From Alistipes muris (GTDB taxonomy: Bacteria > Bacteroidota > Bacteroidia > Bacteroidales > Rikenellaceae), in NCBI RefSeq assembly GCF_943193205.1, contig NZ_CALPDD010000013.1, positions 1 to 64,000 of the forward strand: a DNA stretch of 64,000 nt, written 5' to 3'. The translations under genes and the position numbers were made by a program. Position 1 is the stretch's first letter, and the number at the start of each line of letters is the position of its first letter. The notes below the pieces were generated by a model. It worked only from the letters and a program-made list of their open reading frames with translations. It was not told the DNA's origin and searched no databases. Positions 59,989 through 64,000 of the stretch are shown here, piece after piece.

Positions 59989-60135
59989 AGTAGAAAGCGA
60001 AACGTGAAAAGCACCTTGATTAAGACGAACCGAAATTTCCGCATCGAACATTTCACCTTTCACTTTTAACTTTTCACCTTTCACCTCGAATGAATCATCC
60101 GCAATTCAAAAAAATACAAAACAAACAATAACCCC

Positions 60136-61365
60136 ATGGACAATCTCAATCTTATCAGCAACTTCGCCGAGTTCAAGGAGTTGAAGAACATCGACAAGCC
60201 CACCATGATCGGCGTGTTGGAGGACGTCTTCCGCCACGCCCTGCAAAAGCAGTACGAGAGCGACGAGAATTTCGACGTCATCATCAACCCCGAGAAGGGC
60301 GACCTCGAAATCTGGCGCAACCGCACGGTCGTCGAAGACGGAGCCGTCGAGAATCCCAATACGCAGATCGCCGTTTCGGAGGTCAAGGCCATCGACTCCA
60401 CCTACGAGGTCGGCGACGAGTATGCCGATGAAATCAAGCTCGCGTCGTTCGGGCGCCGTACCGTCCTGTCGCTCCGGCAGAACCTCGCTTCGCGCATCCT
60501 CGACCTCGAAAAGGCCAACCTCTACGAGAAGTATTCCGAGAAAGTCGGCGAAATCATCACCGGCGAGGTTTACCAGGTCTGGAAAAAGGAGGTGCTGATT
60601 CTCGACGACGACGAGAACGAGCTGATTCTCCCCAAAAGCGAGCAGATTCCCAACGATTTCTATCGCAAGGGCGACACCATCAAAGCCATCGTCAAGTCGG
60701 TCGAGATGAACAACAACCAGCCCCGCATCATCCTCTCGCGCACGGCCAGCCAGTTCCTCGAACGTCTGTTCGAGCAGGAGGTTCCCGAGATTTCCGACGG
60801 TCTGATCACCATCAAGAAAATCGTCCGCATCCCCGGCGAGCGGGCCAAGGTCGCGGTCGAATCCTACGACGACCGCATCGACCCCGTCGGTGCATGCGTC
60901 GGCATGAAGGGTTCGCGCATCTATTCCATCGTCAAGGAGCTGCGCAACGAGAACATCGACGTCGTCAACTTCACGGCCAACACGCAGCTGATGATTCAGC
61001 GTGCGCTGAACCCCGCCAAGATTTCGTCCATCGTCCTCGACGAGGAGAAGCAGACCGCCGCCGTCTACCTCAAGCCCGACCAGGTGTCGCTGGCCATCGG
61101 CAAGGGGGGTCTGAACATCCGCCTTTCCAAGATGCTCACCGGTTACGACATCGACGTCTACCGCGAGGTCGAGGAGGAGGATGTCGCCCTCACGGAGTTC
61201 GCCGACGAAATCGAACCTTGGATCATCGAGGCCCTCAAGAACGTCGGGTGCGACACCGCCAAGAGCGTGCTGGAGCTTCCCGTCGAGGAAATCGCCGCCC
61301 GCGCCGACCTCGAGTTGGAGCAGGCACAGAAGGTCGCCGAGATTCTGAAGGCCGAATTTGAATAG
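60136..61365 (+). CDS. nusA: transcription termination/antitermination factor NusA
   Basis: 409 residues. N-terminal RNA-polymerase-binding domain (about 1-130), S1 domain ([35 protein letters not shown]), KH1 ([40 protein letters not shown]) and KH2 ([33 protein letters not shown]), with a short acidic helical end. It lacks the extra acidic repeats of E. coli NusA, as usual in this phylum. Confidence 0.96.
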   Translation: MDNLNLISNFAEFKELKNIDKPTMIGVLEDVFRHALQKQYESDENFDVIINPEKGDLEIWRNRTVVEDGAVENPNTQIAVSEVKAIDSTYEVGDEYADEIKLASFGRRTVLSLRQNLASRILDLEKANLYEKYSEKVGEIITGEVYQVWKKEVLILDDDENELILPKSEQIPNDFYRKGDTIKAIVKSVEMNNNQPRIILSRTASQFLERLFEQEVPEISDGLITIKKIVRIPGERAKVAVESYDDRIDPVGACVGMKGSRIYSIVKELRNENIDVVNFTANTQLMIQRALNPAKISSIVLDEEKQTAAVYLKPDQVSLAIGKGGLNIRLSKMLTGYDIDVYREVEEEDVALTEFADEIEPWIIEALKNVGCDTAKSVLELPVEEIAARADLELEQAQKVAEILKAEFE

Positions 61366-61397
61366 CATTTACACGCAAAGAAAGGAGAACACACAAT

Positions 61398-64000
61398 ATG
61401 GGGAATGAAAGAAAATTAAGGCTCATTCAGGTGGCCAAGGAGTTCAACGTGGGTATCAACACCATCACCGACTTCTTGCACAAGAAGGGCATCAAGAGCG
61501 ACGGTTCGCCCAACACGCAGGTCGACGCCGACACCTATGCGATCCTCGAAAAGGAGTTCGGCGCCAACCGCGCCGCGTCGGGTGCCCGCGATTCGATCCG
61601 CGAGCGGATTTCGCTGAAGCAGACCACCGTTACCATCGAGGGCGGCAAGAAGCCGCAGGAGGAAGAGAAAGAGGTCGTCATCAAGAGCAACGTCATCAAC
61701 GTGCGCGACGAAATCCAGCAGCCCAAGTTCCTGGGTAAAATCGACCTCGACCCCAAGCCCAAGGCTGCAAAGACGGCCGCGAAGCCCGTCGTAAAGGCGG
61801 AGCCCGCCAAGACCGAGGCGCCCAAGGTCGCCGAGACCCCGAAGCCCGAGCCCAAGGCGGTTCCCGAAACCGTCGTGGCCAAGCCCGTTGAAACGCCTGC
61901 CGCGAAACCGGTTGAAAAGCCCGTCGAGAAGCCCGCCGAAAAGAGCGAACCCGCCAAGGCCGAGGAGCCCAAGCCCGAAGCGCCCAAGGACAACATCTTC
62001 CGTCCCGAAACCGTGACCCTCACCGGGCCGCAGGTCCTCGGTACGATGGACGTTTCCGGTTTCGTTCCGGGCGGCAAGCACAAGCGCAAGCGTCTTTCCA
62101 AGGAGAAAGTCGACGTCACCAAGGCACAGCGCGGCGGCGGTCAGAGCGGCGCCGGCACTCCCGGCGGTCAGCGGCCGGGCGGCCAGGGCGGTCCCAACCG
62201 CGGCGGCGCCCAGGGCGGCAAGCCCGCACCCAACCAACCCCGTCCGGGCGAGGGGCGGCGTAACCGCAAGAAGAACAGCCAGGCCGTCGTTCGTCCCGAG
62301 GTCAGCGACGAGGAGGTATCGAAGCAGATCAAGGACACCCTGGCCCGGCTCACGGCCAAGGGTGCCAAGAATACGGGTGCCAAGCACCGCCGCGACAAGC
62401 GCGAAGCGGCCGCCGAGCGGATGAACGAGCAGATGGAGCGTTCCGTGCAGGAGCGTTCGACGCTCAAGGTCACCGAGTTCGTCACCGTCAGCGAGCTGGC
62501 TACTATGATGGACGTCGCGCCCACAGAGGTTATCACGGCCTGCATGAACCTCGGTCTGATGGTTTCCATCAACCAGCGGCTCGACGCCGAAGCGTTGGCC
62601 GTCGTCGCCGAGGAATTCGGGTTCAAGGTCGAGTTCGTCTCGGTCGAAATCCAGGAGGCCATCGCCGAGGAGGACGCCGACAGCGAGGAGAACCTCGTGC
62701 CGCGTCCGCCCATCGTCACCGTCATGGGACACGTCGACCACGGTAAGACGTCGCTTTTGGACAACATCCGCAAAACCAACGTCATCGAGGGCGAAGCCGG
62801 AGGTATCACCCAGCACATCGGTGCTTACAGCGTCGAGCTCAACGGTCAGAAAATCACGTTCCTCGACACTCCGGGCCACGAAGCGTTCACCGCCATGCGT
62901 GCCCGCGGTGCCAAGATTACCGACGTCGCCATCATCATCGTCGCAGCCGACGACAGCGTCATGCCGCAGACGGTCGAAGCCATCAACCACGCGCAGGCCG
63001 CAGGCGTTCCCATGGTCTTTGCTATCAACAAGATAGATAAACCCAACGCCAACGCCGACCACATCAAGGAGCAGCTTTCGCAGATGAATTACCTCGTCGA
63101 GTCGTGGGGCGGCAAGTACCAGGACCAGGAGATTTCGGCCAAAAAGGGTCTCAACCTCGACAAGCTCCTCGAAAAGGTGCTCTTAGAAGCCGAGATGCTC
63201 GACCTCAAGGCCAACCCCGACAAGAAAGCCGTCGGCACGGTCATCGAGTCGACGCTCGACAAGGGGCGCGGCTACGTCTCCACCATCCTCGTCCAAAGCG
63301 GTACGCTCCGCATCGGCGACGTCGTGCTCTCGGGTACCTACACCGGGCGCGTCAAGGCCATGTTCAACGAGGACGGCAAGAAAGTCACCGTCGCCGGGCC
63401 CTCCACGCCCGTGCAGGTGCTGGGTCTCAACGGCGCTCCGCAGGCGGGCGATACGTTCAACGTCATGGACGACGACCGTTCGGCGCGCGAAATCGCCAAC
63501 AAGCGCGAGCAGTTGCAGCGCATGCAGGGCATCATGACCCAGAAGCACGTCACGCTCGACGAAATCGGGCGCCGCATCGCCATCGGTTCGTTCAAGGAGC
63601 TGAACATCATCGTCAAGGGCGATGTCGACGGTTCGGTCGAGGCCATGTCCGGGTCGCTCATCAAGCTCTCCAAGGAGACGGTGCAGGTCAATGTCATCCA
63701 CGCCGCCGTGGGTCAGATTTCCGAATCCGACGTCCTGCTCGCCGCCGCATCCAACGCCATCATCGTCGGGTTCCAGGTGCGTCCTTCGGCCGCCGCACGG
63801 CGCGTCGCCGAGAAGGAGGAGATCGAAATCCGCCTTTACTCCATCATCTACGACGCCGTCAACGACATCAAGGACGCTATCGAGGGTATGCTCGAGCCCG
63901 TCATGAAGGAAGAAATCGTCGCTTCGGTCGAGGTCCTGGAGATTTTCAAGATTTCCAAGGTCGGCACCGTCGCCGGGTGTATGGTCCGCGAGGGCAAACT
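61398..64000 (+). CDS. infB: translation initiation factor IF-2 (3' end outside the window)
   Basis: 867 codons are visible and the frame is still open at 64000. An IF2 N-terminal domain (about 1-55, [23 protein letters not shown]), a long Lys/Pro/Ala/Glu-rich linker, a Gly/Arg/Gln-rich patch (about 240-300), a second IF2_N module, then the G domain with G1 GHVDHGKT at about 444-451, DTPGHEAF and NKIDKP, followed by domains II and III. It delivers initiator tRNA to the 30S subunit. It is 32 bases after nusA. The C-terminal tRNA-binding domain is expected just past the window. Confidence 0.97.
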   Translation, partial: MGNERKLRLIQVAKEFNVGINTITDFLHKKGIKSDGSPNTQVDADTYAILEKEFGANRAASGARDSIRERISLKQTTVTIEGGKKPQEEEKEVVIKSNVINVRDEIQQPKFLGKIDLDPKPKAAKTAAKPVVKAEPAKTEAPKVAETPKPEPKAVPETVVAKPVETPAAKPVEKPVEKPAEKSEPAKAEEPKPEAPKDNIFRPETVTLTGPQVLGTMDVSGFVPGGKHKRKRLSKEKVDVTKAQRGGGQSGAGTPGGQRPGGQGGPNRGGAQGGKPAPNQPRPGEGRRNRKKNSQAVVRPEVSDEEVSKQIKDTLARLTAKGAKNTGAKHRRDKREAAAERMNEQMERSVQERSTLKVTEFVTVSELATMMDVAPTEVITACMNLGLMVSINQRLDAEALAVVAEEFGFKVEFVSVEIQEAIAEEDADSEENLVPRPPIVTVMGHVDHGKTSLLDNIRKTNVIEGEAGGITQHIGAYSVELNGQKITFLDTPGHEAFTAMRARGAKITDVAIIIVAADDSVMPQTVEAINHAQAAGVPMVFAINKIDKPNANADHIKEQLSQMNYLVESWGGKYQDQEISAKKGLNLDKLLEKVLLEAEMLDLKANPDKKAVGTVIESTLDKGRGYVSTILVQSGTLRIGDVVLSGTYTGRVKAMFNEDGKKVTVAGPSTPVQVLGLNGAPQAGDTFNVMDDDRSAREIANKREQLQRMQGIMTQKHVTLDEIGRRIAIGSFKELNIIVKGDVDGSVEAMSGSLIKLSKETVQVNVIHAAVGQISESDVLLAAASNAIIVGFQVRPSAAARRVAEKEEIEIRLYSIIYDAVNDIKDAIEGMLEPVMKEEIVASVEVLEIFKISKVGTVAGCMVREGK

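Overview
The window looks like a high-GC Bacteroidota chromosome, most probably Alistipes or a close Rikenellaceae relative. The evidence is the LpxC-FabZ fusion, the HU-CCDC81/sigma-54 activator/LptE/SecG operon, PG0541-type RND efflux genes, FKBP-like lipoproteins, DUF1573, and promoters of the Bacteroidota form TTTG-N19/20-TAnnTTTG. Strong Shine-Dalgarno sequences are generally absent. The genus assignment is inferred from protein style and not from any search.

Layout. 0-5.7 kb: a small HTH protein, two FKBP-type lipoproteins, the diadenylate cyclase CdaA and an arginine decarboxylase, all on the minus strand. 5.9-9.6 kb: a plus-strand envelope operon (HU-CCDC81 membrane protein, sigma-54 activator, LptE, TPR-like protein, SecG). 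10.3-15.7 kb: divergent glycogen branching enzyme and POT peptide transporter, then divergent OmpH/Skp-like lipoprotein and RuvA. 15.9-28.8 kb: two convergent tripartite RND efflux operons. The first has a TetR regulator and a small PG0541-like protein; the second has none. 28.9-30.3 kb: an AT-rich island with a lipoprotein and a small membrane protein of unknown role. 30.7-35.4 kb: MBL hydrolase and SDR, then Prs, EngB and an MTA/SAH deaminase-type amidohydrolase. 35.5-42.3 kb: an operon of TamB, ExbB, ExbD, a TonB-like protein and a DUF1573 protein, divergent from tsaD and a radical SAM gene. 44.4-48.6 kb: nitronate monooxygenase, then a decayed phage terminase, a small phage-like protein and a self-cleaving-type S24 repressor, probably a prophage remnant. 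48.7-54.0 kb: KduI/KduD-type uronate catabolism and the 2-oxoacid:ferredoxin oxidoreductase KorAB. 54.3-54.8 kb: tRNA-Ala(GGC), followed by a highly structured non-coding segment and an att-like copy of the tRNA 3' end. 54.8-64 kb: K+/H+ antiporter and TonB, divergent from lpxC-fabZ/lpxA, then rimP-nusA-infB. infB runs off the window end.

Two themes cut across the window. First, nearly every intergenic gap carries short dispersed repeats, mosaics with ends GATTCTT and CAGAATGAC and exchangeable middles, plus other shared modules. Second, hand-sampled strand composition changes sign near 43.4 kb: the plus strand is G/purine-rich at third codon positions to the left and C/pyrimidine-rich to the right. 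That suggests a replichore boundary (terminus if the leading strand is G-rich) or a rearrangement junction. The phage remnants and AT-rich island nearby would fit a terminus region.

No CRISPR array, intact mobile element or rRNA was seen. The most unusual candidates are the nested inverted-repeat element after tRNA-Ala (54398-54520), the AT-rich lipoprotein/membrane pair, and the repeat mosaic.
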